Assembly (NCBI GenBank): GCA_016714795.1
Contig: JADKCA010000007.1
Span: 200,103-264,102 of the forward strand
Length of the DNA stretch: 64,000 nucleotides
From: Sphingomonadales bacterium
GTDB lineage: Bacteria > Pseudomonadota > Alphaproteobacteria > Sphingomonadales > Sphingomonadaceae
Direction: 5' to 3'
Shown: piece by piece, positions 8,569 through 17,611 of the stretch
How the letters are laid out: each line of letters starts with the position of its first letter
Position numbering within the stretch: position 1 is the stretch's first letter
Notes under the pieces: generated by a model
Database searches by the model: none
Told to the model about the DNA's origin: nothing
Seen by the model: only the letters and a program-made list of their open reading frames with translations
Made by a program: the position numbers and the translations under genes

Positions 8569-9236
8569 AGACCTTTGCTGCCGCTGTGTCCGGCCTCCTC
8601 CTCATCGGTGCCGCCCCCGTCAATTGGGTTCAAACCGCCAGCACCGGGGCAAATGGCGCGGTGGTGATGGGCAATCCCCAGGCCAAGGTGCGGCTGGTGG
8701 AATATCTGAGTTACACTTGCACGCATTGCGCGCATTTTGTTTCTGACTCGGCGGCCCCGCTCAAAACCGGCTATGTCGCGCGCGGAGAGGTGGCGCTGGA
8801 GCTGCGCAACGCGGTGCGGGACCAGTTCGACTTTACCGCCGCCCTGCTCGCGCGCTGCGGCGCGCCCGCGCGGACACATGGCAATAGCGAGGCCATCTTC
8901 AAGGCGCAGCCGCAATGGATGGGACGGATCGAGGCCTTTGCCAAAACGAACGGCCCGCGCCTTTCCAAGCGGCCGGTCAACCAGCAGCTCGTTGCCGTCG
9001 CTCAAGGCATTGGCCTGACCGGGCTGATGAAGGCGCGCGGTTACACCGTGCCGCAGCTCAACGCCTGCCTGACCTCCAAGCCCGCGCAAGATCAGGTGCT
9101 GGCTATGACCAAGGAAGCGTGGAACGACCGCAAGATCAACGGAACGCCCAGCTTTCTGGTGAATGGCATCGCCATTTCCGGCACCAGCTGGGCCATTGTA
9201 GAACCCTCCATCAAGGCCGCGCTGGCCGCCCACTGA
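8565..9236 (+). CDS. DsbA-family thiol:disulfide oxidoreductase
   Basis: A 223-residue protein with a hydrophobic N-terminal leader (about 1-20) and a thioredoxin fold carrying YTCTHCAHF (CTHC active site, about 51-54). A long helical insertion follows, then the cis-proline loop GTPSF near residue 190. It probably oxidises or reduces cysteines of exported proteins in the periplasm. It starts inside the stop of the DUF721 gene and is followed 20 bases later by a second, related gene. Paired DsbA-like proteins ahead of smc are a recurring arrangement in this group, as far as I recall. Confidence 0.86.
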   Translation: MKTFAAAVSGLLLIGAAPVNWVQTASTGANGAVVMGNPQAKVRLVEYLSYTCTHCAHFVSDSAAPLKTGYVARGEVALELRNAVRDQFDFTAALLARCGAPARTHGNSEAIFKAQPQWMGRIEAFAKTNGPRLSKRPVNQQLVAVAQGIGLTGLMKARGYTVPQLNACLTSKPAQDQVLAMTKEAWNDRKINGTPSFLVNGIAISGTSWAIVEPSIKAALAAH

Positions 9237-9256
9237 GTATCAAAGGAAAACCGCGC

Positions 9257-9983
9257 ATGAAGAGATTTGCTGTTCTGGCCGCCGCGTCGCTTCTGGCTTT
9301 GGCTGGATGTTCGGGTGGTGAAGATGCGGGCAATCAGGCCTCCACCACCGCGCCGGTTGCGGCACCCGCTGGCGGTGACTGGCTGTCTGTTACCAGCAAG
9401 ACAGACAAGGAAGGCATGTTGATCGGCAATCCGGCAGCGCCGGTGAAGCTGATCGAATTCGGCGCGCTCACCTGCTCGCATTGCGCAGAGTTTGACAAGG
9501 TGGGTCGTGAGCCGCTGATGGCCTTGGTGAAGAAGGGCACGGTCTCCTACGAATACCGCACCTTCCTGCTCAACGCGTTTGACGTTCCGGCCTCGCTGCT
9601 CGCTCGCTGCAACGGTCCGGCCCCGTTCTTCCCGATCTCACAGCAATTGTTTGCAACCCAGCATGACTGGCTGGGCAAGGCGCAGACCCTGCCTGCCGAT
9701 GCGCAACAGAAGATTCAGGGCATGTCCCCGAACCAGACCGCAGATTTTCTGGCCGAAGCGCTGGGGCTGGTTGATTTTGTCGGCCAGTTTGGAGTGAGCA
9801 AGGACAAGGCCAAGGCGTGCCTCGCCGATCCGGCAGGTGTGGCCGCGCTGGAAAAAATCGCCAAAGAACGGCAATGACGAGTTCCAGATCTCCGGCACGC
9901 CGACCTTTGTCATCAATGGCCAGAAGGTTGAAGGCACCAGTTGGGAAACCCTTGAGCCGCAGCTGAAAAAAGCGGGAGCCTGA
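9257..9983 (+). pseudogene. DsbA-family lipoprotein, split by a frameshift near its C terminus
   Basis: The N terminus is a lipoprotein signal with lipobox LALAGC. A thioredoxin domain follows with active site LTCSHCAEF. The frame runs to a TGA at 9875-9877. Immediately downstream, in the +1 frame from 9867, comes the missing end of the domain: NGNDEFQISGTPTF (cis-Pro loop), VINGQKVEGTSWE, and a stop at 9981-9983. The break lies in CCAAAGAACGG (9861-9871) and is a one-base-type shift. It could be a real recent mutation, a sequencing error or, less likely, programmed. As read, the protein would lack its cis-proline segment and should not fold. The paralogue just upstream may compensate. Confidence 0.82.
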
Positions 9984-9989
9984 CGCCCC

Positions 9990-12900
9990 TTGCAGATCCG
10001 CCGCCTCAAACTCTCTGGCTTCAAGAGCTTTGTCGAGCCGACAGAGCTGAGGGTTGAGCGCGGCCTGACGGGCGTTGTCGGTCCCAATGGGTGCGGCAAA
10101 TCCAATCTGCTGGAGGCCATCCGATGGGTGATGGGCGAAGGCAGCGCCAAGTCTCTGCGCGGCGCAGGGATGGAGGATGTGATCTTTGCGGGCACGCAGC
10201 AGCGCCCTGCCCGCGATTTCGCCGAAGTCTCGATCCACGCCACGACCGACGCCGACAATGATGATGGCGAACTCGAAGTCGTCCGCCGGATCGAGCGCGG
10301 GGCGGGCTCAGCCTATCGCATCAATGGGCGCGATGTGCGGGCCAAGGATGTCGGCTTGCTGTTCGCAGATGCGGCAACCGGGGCCCATTCGCCAGCACTC
10401 GTCAGCCAGGGCAAGATCAGTGCGGTCATCGCCGCCAAACCGGTGGACCGCCGCGCAATGCTGGAAGAAGCTGCGGGCATTTCCGGCCTGCATGTGCGCC
10501 GCAAAGACGCCGAACAGAAACTCCGCGCGACCGAGACCAATCTGCGCCGCCTCGATGAAGTGCTAGGCGATATGGACAATCGCATCGGCCAGTTGCGACG
10601 GCAGGCGCGCGCGGCAGAACGCTATCGCAAGCTCACTGATGACATCCGCACCGCAGAAGGCCGCCTGATCTTCGCGCGCTGGAAAGAAGCGGCGGAAGCG
10701 GCAGACATGGCCAAAGGCGAAGCGGCACAGGCGGAAACGCTGGTGGCGCAGGCGAGCGAAGCGCAACGCATCATCGCCGCCCGCCAATCCGAAGCGACCG
10801 GCCAGCTCGCCGCAGCCCGATCCACCGCGATGACCGCACGCGATCAGGCGAATGAGGCCGGACACCAGCTCGCTGCCCGCACGTCGGAACGCGCAGCACT
10901 GGACCGGCGCATCGCGGATCTCGCTGCACAGACCGAGCGGCTGGAAGCAGACCGGGAGCGCGAAGGCGCGCTCGCCCATGATGCCGCCGCTGCACTGGAG
11001 CGGCTAGGGCAAGACGTGAAGATGCTGGAGGCACGGATCAGGGCCGCAGAATCGGGTCGCCCCGATCTCGCCAGCCGCCTTGCCCGCGCCGAAGCGGTCA
11101 GTCGCGATGCCGAAGTGGCGCTGGCACAGGCTCTCTCTGCCCAGGCCCGCGAACAGGCCGAAACCCGTGTGGCCGACGCTGCGATGGCCGCCGCCTCCGC
11201 CCGTCTGGAGCGCGCCACGCGCGAGCGGGACCAGATTGCGCTTCAGGCCAAGGGGCTAGGGGATGATGCGCCGCTTCAATCTGCTTTGACCGCCGCCCGG
11301 TCCGCGCTGGCGCAGGCCCAGGCCGATGTGGAGGCCGCGCAGGCGCAGGTTGCCGCTGCCGATACCGAGCGCGATGCCGCCCAGTCTGCGCGCGATGCTG
11401 CGCAATCCGCGTTCGCCACAGCCCAGGCCGCACTGGCCGCGCTGGAGAGCGAAGCGAAGGCGCTGGAGAAGGCGGTAGCCACCAACACCAGCGGCAATCG
11501 CCTGCTCGATCAGGTCAAGGCCGCGCCCGGCTATGAACGCGCGCTTGCGGCAGCTTTGGGCGATGATCTGGATGCAGGCGTGGGCACATCGGGCGCGCGC
11601 TTCTGGGGTGGCGCAGATGCCCTGCCCGGCGATCCCGGCCTGCCAGCCGGTGCCTCCCCCCTTTCCACCCATGTCGAAGCGCCTGAACAACTCGCCCGGC
11701 GTCTGGCTCAAATCGGTGTGGTCGACAATGATGACGGTGCGCCGCTTGCGGTTGGCCAGCGGATCGTAACGCGGGACGGCAAATTGCGCCGCTGGGATGG
11801 CTATGTCGCCACCGATCAGGGTGCGGCCGCTGCCGAACGGCTCGTCCGCCTCAACCGTCTGGTGGCGTTGCAGGCCGAACGCGATGGGGCACGCGCCAGC
11901 GTGGACGCGGCGCGCAGTGACACCGCCCAGGCCCAATCGCACATGGACACCGCCCGCGCTGCCGCCGATGCCGGTCGCCGTGCACAGGCCGAGGCAGACA
12001 ATCGCGCCCGCCTGTCCGCGCGCGATGTGGATGCCGCTGCCGCCGCGCTCGAACGGCTCGCCGCGCGCCGCGCCGAAGTGGCCGAACGGCTGGAACGGGT
12101 GCAGGGCGAAGTCACCGAGGCAGAGGCCGAAACCCGCGCCGCGCACACAGCCCGCCTTGCCTTGCCCGATGGCAGCGAGACCGTCCGGCAGGTCTCCACC
12201 CTCCAAAGCGGGGCCGAAGCCGCCCGCGCCAGCGTCGCCCAGTTGCGGGCCGAAGCGACCGGACTGGACCGCACCATTGCTGACGATCAGTCTCGCCTTG
12301 GCTCTGCCCAAGGTGAAATGCGCGACTGGAAATCCCGTGCCGGGGAAGCCGCCAAGCGCATCGATGAAATGACCAAGCGCGCTCGTGCGGTGGAGGCGGA
12401 GGCACTTTCGCTGGCAGACGCCCCCACGCATCTTGATGAGCGCATCGCCGCCCTGTCCGCCTCGGTGGCGCACCTCACCGCCGAATCCACCGCTGCCGTC
12501 GAAGCAGAGCGCGCGGCAGAAGCCCTGCTCCGCGACATCGAAGCCAAGGCCGCCGAAGCGGGAGAGGCCCTTGCCGCCGCACGCGAGGCGCGGGCCGGGG
12601 CAATTGCGCGCGCTGAAAATCAGGAACTCCGCCGCATCGAGATGGGCCGTGTCTCCGGAGAGCGCTTCGAATGCCCGCCCCCGCTCCTGCCGCAGCGCGC
12701 CGGGTTTGATGAAACGACCATCCAGCCGGTGCAAGCCGAATCCGCGCAACTGGAGCGGCTTACGGTGGACCGCGAACGCATCGGCCCGGTCAATCTGGTG
12801 GCCGAACAGGAACTTAGCGAGATTGAGGGCGAGCGGCTGAAATCCATGACCGAGCGCGACGAACTCACCGAGGCCGTCCACCGCCTGCGCGGCTCGATTG

Positions 12901-13409
12901 GCAGTCTCAATCGCGAAGGTCGCACGCGCCTGCTCGCCGCGTTCGAGGAGGTGAACACCCATTTCCAGCGGCTCTTCACCACGCTGTTCAACGGCGGGCA
13001 GGCGCATCTGGCGCTGATCGACAGCGATGATCCACTGGAGGCGGGGCTGGAAATCTTCGCCCAGCCGCCCGGCAAGCGCCTGCAATCGCTCACCTTGCTC
13101 TCCGGCGGGGAGCAGGCGCTGACCGCGGTTGCGCTGATCTTCGGCCTGTTCCTCACCAATCCCGCGCCCATCTGTGTGCTCGACGAAGTGGATGCGCCGC
13201 TCGACGACGCCAATATCGAACGCTTCTGCGACCTGCTCGACCGGATGACCCGCGAGACCAAGACCCGCTACCTCATCGTCACCCACAATGCCGTGACGAT
13301 GAGCCGGATGCACCGCCTGTTCGGCGTGACCATGGTGGAACAGGGCGTCTCGCGACTGGTGTCCGTCGATTTGCAGGGCGCTGAGGATTTGCTGGCGGCG
13401 GCGGAATAG
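9990..13409 (+). CDS. smc: Chromosome segregation protein SMC
   Basis: A 1139-residue SMC ATPase. The N-terminal head has Walker A GPNGCGKSNLLEAIRW (about 33-48). Two long Ala/Glu/Arg-rich coiled-coil arms flank a hinge region at about 510-610. The C-terminal head has the signature LSGGEQALTAVALIF and Walker B CVLDEVDAPLDD (about 1060-1070). It forms the bacterial condensin that loads at parS sites and aligns chromosome arms. The start is a TTG at 9990, only 6 bases after the end of the frameshifted dsbA-like gene. The next gene's GTG overlaps its last base. Confidence 0.97.
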   Translation: MQIRRLKLSGFKSFVEPTELRVERGLTGVVGPNGCGKSNLLEAIRWVMGEGSAKSLRGAGMEDVIFAGTQQRPARDFAEVSIHATTDADNDDGELEVVRRIERGAGSAYRINGRDVRAKDVGLLFADAATGAHSPALVSQGKISAVIAAKPVDRRAMLEEAAGISGLHVRRKDAEQKLRATETNLRRLDEVLGDMDNRIGQLRRQARAAERYRKLTDDIRTAEGRLIFARWKEAAEAADMAKGEAAQAETLVAQASEAQRIIAARQSEATGQLAAARSTAMTARDQANEAGHQLAARTSERAALDRRIADLAAQTERLEADREREGALAHDAAAALERLGQDVKMLEARIRAAESGRPDLASRLARAEAVSRDAEVALAQALSAQAREQAETRVADAAMAAASARLERATRERDQIALQAKGLGDDAPLQSALTAARSALAQAQADVEAAQAQVAAADTERDAAQSARDAAQSAFATAQAALAALESEAKALEKAVATNTSGNRLLDQVKAAPGYERALAAALGDDLDAGVGTSGARFWGGADALPGDPGLPAGASPLSTHVEAPEQLARRLAQIGVVDNDDGAPLAVGQRIVTRDGKLRRWDGYVATDQGAAAAERLVRLNRLVALQAERDGARASVDAARSDTAQAQSHMDTARAAADAGRRAQAEADNRARLSARDVDAAAAALERLAARRAEVAERLERVQGEVTEAEAETRAAHTARLALPDGSETVRQVSTLQSGAEAARASVAQLRAEATGLDRTIADDQSRLGSAQGEMRDWKSRAGEAAKRIDEMTKRARAVEAEALSLADAPTHLDERIAALSASVAHLTAESTAAVEAERAAEALLRDIEAKAAEAGEALAAAREARAGAIARAENQELRRIEMGRVSGERFECPPPLLPQRAGFDETTIQPVQAESAQLERLTVDRERIGPVNLVAEQELSEIEGERLKSMTERDELTEAVHRLRGSIGSLNREGRTRLLAAFEEVNTHFQRLFTTLFNGGQAHLALIDSDDPLEAGLEIFAQPPGKRLQSLTLLSGGEQALTAVALIFGLFLTNPAPICVLDEVDAPLDDANIERFCDLLDRMTRETKTRYLIVTHNAVTMSRMHRLFGVTMVEQGVSRLVSVDLQGAEDLLAAAE

Positions 13410-14401
13410 TGGCCAAACCCCGTGCCGATCAACTGCTGGTAGACCAGGGCCACACCGAAAGCCGCACCCGCGCGCAGGCGCTGATCCTTGCGGGCCTTGT
13501 TTATGCGGGGGACAAACGCATCGACAAAGCGGGCCAGCAACTGCCCGAAGGCACGATCCTGACGCTCAAAGGCCGCGATCATCCCTGGGTGTCTCGCGGC
13601 GGTATCAAGCTGGCGCATGGGCTGGATCATTTCGGCTGGGACATAGCGGGCGCGGTGGCGATTGATGTCGGCTCCTCAACCGGTGGCTTTACCGATGTGA
13701 TGCTGACCAAGGGCGCGGTGAAAGTGTTTGCGGTGGACAGCGGCACCAACCAGTTGGCGTGGAAGCTGCGTCAGCATGAGCGCGTCATCGTCCACGAACA
13801 GACCAGCGCCCGCATCCTCACCGAGGCGCACATCACCGAGCCTGTCGATCTGATCGTGTGCGATGCGAGCTTCATCAGCCTCGCCAAGGTGCTCGAACGG
13901 CCCATGAGTTTCGCCAAGCCTGCTGCGCGGATGATGGCGCTGATCAAGCCCCAGTTCGAAGCCGGCCGCGAAGATGTCGGCAAAGGCGGCGTGGTGCGCG
14001 ATCCCGCCATCCACACCCGCGTCTGTGAGGATGTCCGCGCATGGCTGGACGGCGCAGGCTGGCGTGTGGAGGGCATCGTGCAAAGCCCGATCACCGGCCC
14101 GGAAGGCAATGTAGAATTCCCGGCGCATGGGCGGGGGCGCCGGCTCGCAGCGCAGGCCCCGCGGGCGTGCACGCCACACTTCACCCCACCAACTCCCGAA
14201 CATCCGTCAACCGCCCCGTCACCGCTGCCGCCGCCGCCATCGCAGGCGACACCAGATGCGTCCGGGCACCCGGACCCTGCCGCCCGACAAAGTTGCGGTT
14301 CGACGTCGAGGCGCAGCGTTCGCCCGCAGGCACCTTGTCCGGGTTCATGGCGAGGCACGCCGAACAACCCGGTTCGCGCCATTCGAGGCCGGCTTCGATG
14401 A
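13409..14401 (+). CDS. tlyA: TlyA-family rRNA (cytidine-2'-O)-methyltransferase with atypical C-terminal extension
   Basis: An S4 RNA-binding domain (ADQLLVDQGHTESRTRAQALI, about 5-60) precedes an FtsJ-like methyltransferase domain with SAM motif IDVGSSTGGFTDVML and catalytic-type CDASFISL. The core ends at GPEGNVEF (residue 237), where the family usually stops within a few residues. Here the frame stays open for about 90 more residues of Pro/Arg/Thr-rich sequence, and its last 221 bases are antisense to the 3' end of leuC. The tail is probably the result of a lost stop or a small indel near 14120 rather than a functional domain. TlyA methylates 16S/23S rRNA in some bacteria; the target here is not known. 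Confidence 0.85.
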   Translation: MAKPRADQLLVDQGHTESRTRAQALILAGLVYAGDKRIDKAGQQLPEGTILTLKGRDHPWVSRGGIKLAHGLDHFGWDIAGAVAIDVGSSTGGFTDVMLTKGAVKVFAVDSGTNQLAWKLRQHERVIVHEQTSARILTEAHITEPVDLIVCDASFISLAKVLERPMSFAKPAARMMALIKPQFEAGREDVGKGGVVRDPAIHTRVCEDVRAWLDGAGWRVEGIVQSPITGPEGNVEFPAHGRGRRLAAQAPRACTPHFTPPTPEHPSTAPSPLPPPPSQATPDASGHPDPAARQSCGSTSRRSVRPQAPCPGSWRGTPNNPVRAIRGRLR

Positions 14402-15614
14402 AGATGCGGTCCAGCCCCTCCGCTTCAGCCTGCGCTTTCACAAGGCCGGAGCCGGGCACGACGATGGCCCAGCGGATGTTCGCGGCCTTCTTGCGCCCCT
14501 TCAGCACGGCGGCAGCGGCGCGCATATCTTCGATGCGGCTGTTGGTGCAGCTGCCGATGAAGATGTTCTGCACTTCCACGTCGGTCAGCTTGGTGCCGGG
14601 CGTCAGGCCCATATAATCGAGGCTTTTGCGCACCGCATCCTGCTTGGAGGGGTCTTCAAAGCTCTCAGGCGCGGGGACGACGCCGGTGATGGGCAGCACA
14701 TCTTCGGGGCTCGTGCCCCATGTCACGCTCGGCTGAATGTCGGCCGCGTCGATCACCACCACCTTGTCATAGACCGCGCCCGGATCGGTGCGCAGGCTGT
14801 TCCAATAGGCGACCGCCGCATCCCAATCCGCACCCTTGGGCGCATAAGGACGGCCCTTCAGATAGGCATAGGTTACGTCGTCGGGCGCACACAGCCCGGC
14901 GCGCGCGCCATGCTCAATCGCCATGTTGGAAATGGTCAGCCGCCCTTCGATGCTGAGCGCACGGATCGCGGAGCCGGTATATTCGATCACATGCCCGGTG
15001 CCGCCCGCCGCGCGCAGCACGCCGGTAATGTGGAGCACGATATCCTTGGCCGAGACGCCGGGACCGACCTCGCCCTCCACGCGCACTTCCATCGTTTTGG
15101 ATTGCGAGAGCAGCAGCGTCTGCGTGGCGAGCACATGCTCCACTTCGCTGGTGCCAATGCCAAACGCCAGCGCGCCGAGGCCGCCGTGGCAGGCCGTGTG
15201 GCTGTCTCCGCACACAATCGTCGCACCGGGGAGCGAGAAGCCCTGTTCCGGCCCGACAACATGGACGATGCCCTGCTCCAGATCGCTCGGCCCGATATAG
15301 CGGATGCCGAATTCCGGCGCGTTCTTCTCCAGCGCGGCGAGCTGCTGCGCGCTTTCCGCGTCGGCGATGGGCAAGCGGTTGCCCTGCGCATCGAGCCGCG
15401 CGGTGGTCGGCAGGTTGTGATCGGGCACGGCCAGCGTCAGATCGGGGCGGCGGACTTTGCGGCCCGCGACGCGCAAGCCTTCAAAGGCCTGCGGGCTCGT
15501 CACTTCATGCACAAGATGCCGGTCAATGAAGATCAGGCAGGTGCCATCGTCGCGCCGATCCACCACATGGGCGTCCCAGATTTTTTCGTAAAGGGTGCGG
15601 GGTTTTGATGCCAT
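14181..15614 (-). CDS. leuC: 3-isopropylmalate dehydratase large subunit
   Basis: A 477-residue aconitase-superfamily protein from MASKPRTLYEKIWDAHVV; a longer in-frame reading to 15671 has a non-homologous leader. The [4Fe-4S] cysteines are in FIGSCTNSRIEDM and in GCSACLAMN. CGDSHTACHGGLGALAFGIG and the end segment STSNRNFVGRQG are intact. With LeuD it isomerises 2-isopropylmalate in leucine synthesis. No leuD is visible: the gene converges on tlyA, whose extended frame overlaps its end. leuD must therefore lie elsewhere in the genome. Confidence 0.96.
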   Translation of the reverse strand: MASKPRTLYEKIWDAHVVDRRDDGTCLIFIDRHLVHEVTSPQAFEGLRVAGRKVRRPDLTLAVPDHNLPTTARLDAQGNRLPIADAESAQQLAALEKNAPEFGIRYIGPSDLEQGIVHVVGPEQGFSLPGATIVCGDSHTACHGGLGALAFGIGTSEVEHVLATQTLLLSQSKTMEVRVEGEVGPGVSAKDIVLHITGVLRAAGGTGHVIEYTGSAIRALSIEGRLTISNMAIEHGARAGLCAPDDVTYAYLKGRPYAPKGADWDAAVAYWNSLRTDPGAVYDKVVVIDAADIQPSVTWGTSPEDVLPITGVVPAPESFEDPSKQDAVRKSLDYMGLTPGTKLTDVEVQNIFIGSCTNSRIEDMRAAAAVLKGRKKAANIRWAIVVPGSGLVKAQAEAEGLDRIFIEAGLEWREPGCSACLAMNPDKVPAGERCASTSNRNFVGRQGPGARTHLVSPAMAAAAAVTGRLTDVRELVG

Positions 15615-15660
15615 AATGAGGGGTGCCCTAAAACGATTTGGCGGGGATGGGAAGCATTCT

Positions 15661-15778
15661 GGTTCGCGCAAAGGCGCAAAGGCGCGAAGAAAATCTCAGT
15701 TACCCTGTGCTCCGGCGAAGGCCGGAGCGCGATTGCGACGACATTCTTCTTTGCGCCATTGCGCCTTTGCGCAAACCC
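15661..15778. repeat. Intergenic inverted repeat (GCGCAAAGGCGCAAAGG family)
   Basis: GCGCAAAGGCGCAAAGGCGC at 15666-15685 is mirrored by TTTGCGCCATTGCGCCTTTGCGC at 15751-15773. A smaller palindrome, CTCCGGCGAAGGCCGGAG, lies in the middle (about 15710-15727). The whole could fold into a long imperfect hairpin. It lies between leuC and the isomerase gene, both read leftward, and looks like a dispersed intergenic repeat. Confidence 0.6.
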
Positions 15779-16786
15779 TTAAGGCACCCGCCGCACCGGC
15801 ACCGGAATATTGCAGATATCCGCCCCGCCCGCCGGACGGATGTAAAACGCATCGCGCCGGTTCGCCCGCGCATCGGCATAAGCCGCGAAGCTGGCTGAGT
15901 CGGTAGAGAGATACTGATAGGCTGGCAGTCCCGCCACCTCATTCCCCATCCGCACAGACAGGATCGGCACCCGCTCCTCCGCCTTTTCATAAAAGCCCAG
16001 CGCGCCAGTGCCGCGCGGCAGCGAGGAGAGATGCTCCATCCCTTCAATCACCCGCCCGACCAGCGCAATGTTACGATCCAGCTGGCGCGGCGCATGGCCG
16101 ATGACGGTGTAGAGCTCTGCGCCGGTGCCGGCGTCGGGCGGCATGTTGCGCGCAACGCCGACCATGCCGTAGCAGTGGACGGGCCACATCGTTCCTGCAA
16201 CTTCACGAATAACTGTGTATCGTGATGGAAACGTTGGGGCAGCGACGACTGGCCATCCGATTGAAAAACCCGGCCAACCCAATTGCGGCGGACCTTCTAT
16301 CCGATGCGAGTTGATGTATGGATCATAAACACTGGCCCCCCAACGGAAGGGCGGATCAAAACTCATCGGAGACGCGCTATTGCCAATATCGGTGAAACGA
16401 GCTTCGTATCCGCTCCCCGACACCACAACTAAGTCACTTGGCAGCGGCTTCTTCTCCGTCACATCGCCCCATTGCACGACATAATTATCCTGCACCCGGT
16501 TGACGCTCACCCCGTCATACCAGCGCGCGGCGACGAGCCTGCGGATATTGAGAACCCAGCCTCGGGAGAAAGGGGCAGGCATCAGTTGGATCACCACGCG
16601 ACGCGGCTTCGCGCCGAGAGGCGCCAGATCCATCACCATCAGGTCCGCAGGCGCAATCGCGGCCCAGTCCGTAGCCGGAGCCTGCGCGACGATTTCCGAG
16701 GGAGACAAAGCGGGCTTGGCGGGCGCAGCAGGCTCCCCCGCCCCCATCAGCAATGCCGCAAGCGGCATGAGAGCAATGCGTTTCAT
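15779..16786 (-). CDS. Cyclophilin-type peptidylprolyl isomerase, exported
   Basis: A 335-residue protein starting at MKRIALMPLAALLMGAGEPA, a signal peptide. Extending further upstream would read through the tRNA-Ser gene in antisense. The cyclophilin domain is spread over the protein: RVVIQLMPAPFSRGWVLNIR, WYDGVSVNRVQDNYVVQWGD, then GMVGVARN...GAELYTVIGH and RNIALVGRVIEGMEHL. The central part has a long insertion relative to minimal cyclophilins. It probably folds proline-containing proteins in the periplasm. Confidence 0.85.
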   Translation of the reverse strand: MKRIALMPLAALLMGAGEPAAPAKPALSPSEIVAQAPATDWAAIAPADLMVMDLAPLGAKPRRVVIQLMPAPFSRGWVLNIRRLVAARWYDGVSVNRVQDNYVVQWGDVTEKKPLPSDLVVVSGSGYEARFTDIGNSASPMSFDPPFRWGASVYDPYINSHRIEGPPQLGWPGFSIGWPVVAAPTFPSRYTVIREVAGTMWPVHCYGMVGVARNMPPDAGTGAELYTVIGHAPRQLDRNIALVGRVIEGMEHLSSLPRGTGALGFYEKAEERVPILSVRMGNEVAGLPAYQYLSTDSASFAAYADARANRRDAFYIRPAGGADICNIPVPVRRVP

Positions 16787-16863
16787 GAGGATTAACGTGC
16801 CACATCCAAGCCCCTTGCGAAACCCCGCATCTCCCGCTAGGGGCTCGCCTTCCAGAGCAATGC

Positions 16864-16954
16864 GGAGCGGTGGCCGAGTGGTCGAAGGCGCTCGCCTGGA
16901 AAGTGAGTATACGCCAAAAGCGTATCGAGGGTTCGAATCCCTCCCGCTCCGCCA
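16864..16954 (+). tRNA. tRNA-Ser (anticodon GGA)
   Basis: The acceptor arm GGAGCGG (16864-16870) pairs with CCGCTCC (16944-16950). It is followed by discriminator G and an encoded CCA. The anticodon stem CTCGC/GTGAG encloses the loop CTGGAAA, giving anticodon GGA (reads UCC/UCU). A long variable arm (TATACGCCAAAAGCGTATC region) and the T-loop GGTTCGAATCC are present. The 3' end is the likely integration site for the element whose integrase fragment begins 157 bases downstream. Confidence 0.97.
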
Positions 16955-17052
16955 CCACCCCCTATTTTGACCCTTCAAAATACCCCAGAAAACGGCTATA
17001 TTCCTTGTGTTTACGGCGCTGGCTGCGTCCACCGCCGTCCACGCTCATCCAC

Positions 17053-17080
17053 CTTAGCCCACCGCCGTTGGTGGGCTAAG
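17053..17080. other. Perfect 11-bp hairpin near the integrase start
   Basis: CTTAGCCCACC (17053-17063) and GGTGGGCTAAG (17070-17080) are perfectly complementary around GCCGTT. The sequence lies between the tRNA-Ser 3' end and the integrase fragment. It could be a recombinase arm site or a small terminator; no T-run follows. Confidence 0.5.
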
Positions 17081-17110
17081 TGGTGGGCAAAATCGGAATG
17101 GAGACGTGCG

Positions 17111-17293
17111 ATGGGGCAGTTGAGCGCAGCCAAGATCAAAACCCTCACCGAGCCCGGTCGCTACATTGATGGCGACGGTTTGATGATGGAAGTCGCGCCC
17201 GGTGGATCGCGGAGCTGGAAGTTACGAGTTCGGGTCGACGGCAAGCGCCGCGACTTCGGCCTAGGCTCGTTATCGATCGTGACGCTATCCTGA
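17111..17293 (+). pseudogene. Tyrosine integrase, N-terminal fragment
   Basis: The 60 residues starting MGQLSAAKIKTLTEPGRYID, then GLMMEVAPGGSRSW and GKRRDFGLGSLS, match the N-terminal arm-binding domain (DUF4102 type) of phage/island integrases such as those using tRNA genes. The frame ends about six residues after that domain, so the core-binding and catalytic domains are missing. Together with the adjacent tRNA-Ser it marks a former or decayed integration edge. Confidence 0.85.
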
Positions 17294-17342
17294 ACATAGC
17301 GATCGGCACCCCGATAGCGACATGGCCATAGCCGGAGCCATG

Positions 17343-17560
17343 GGTATATCCGCGTCAATGCCGTGCTGCCGGGCTATATTCGCACGCCCATGACCGTCGA
17401 ATTGGGACCGGACATGGATGCTGTGGGCATTTCGCTGACGCCGACGAAAAGGGCTGGAACACCGGAAGAGGTAGCCCAGCTCGTCCGCTTTCTCATCTCG
17501 GATGAAAGTGCGTACATTTCCGGCGCCGACTATGCGATCGACGGCGCGTCCACCGCCTGA
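17343..17560 (+). pseudogene. Short-chain dehydrogenase, C-terminal fragment
   Basis: The sequence from about 17343 reads IRVNAVLPGYIRTPM, then RAGTPEEVAQLVRFLISDES and YISGADYAIDGA, ending at 17560. This is the C-terminal third of a classical SDR. The cofactor-binding glycine motif and the YxxxK catalytic site are absent. It abuts the integrase fragment with about 50 unassignable bases between, so an internal deletion probably joined the two. It was perhaps once the first gene of the P450 operon 51 bases downstream. Confidence 0.82.
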
Positions 17561-17611
17561 TCCGTCCAACGTCTCTCTCAGCTTATTCAAGTCAACAGGA
17601 TTGTTCCGGCC

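Noticed and set aside
11256..13313. 685-codon minus-strand frame opposite smc
   Set aside because: The smc frame on the other strand has all expected motifs; the antisense frame is a GC-driven artefact.
16787..17032. N-terminal extension of the cyclophilin gene
   Set aside because: The extension (GRDSNPRYAFGVYSL region) is the antisense translation of tRNA-Ser.
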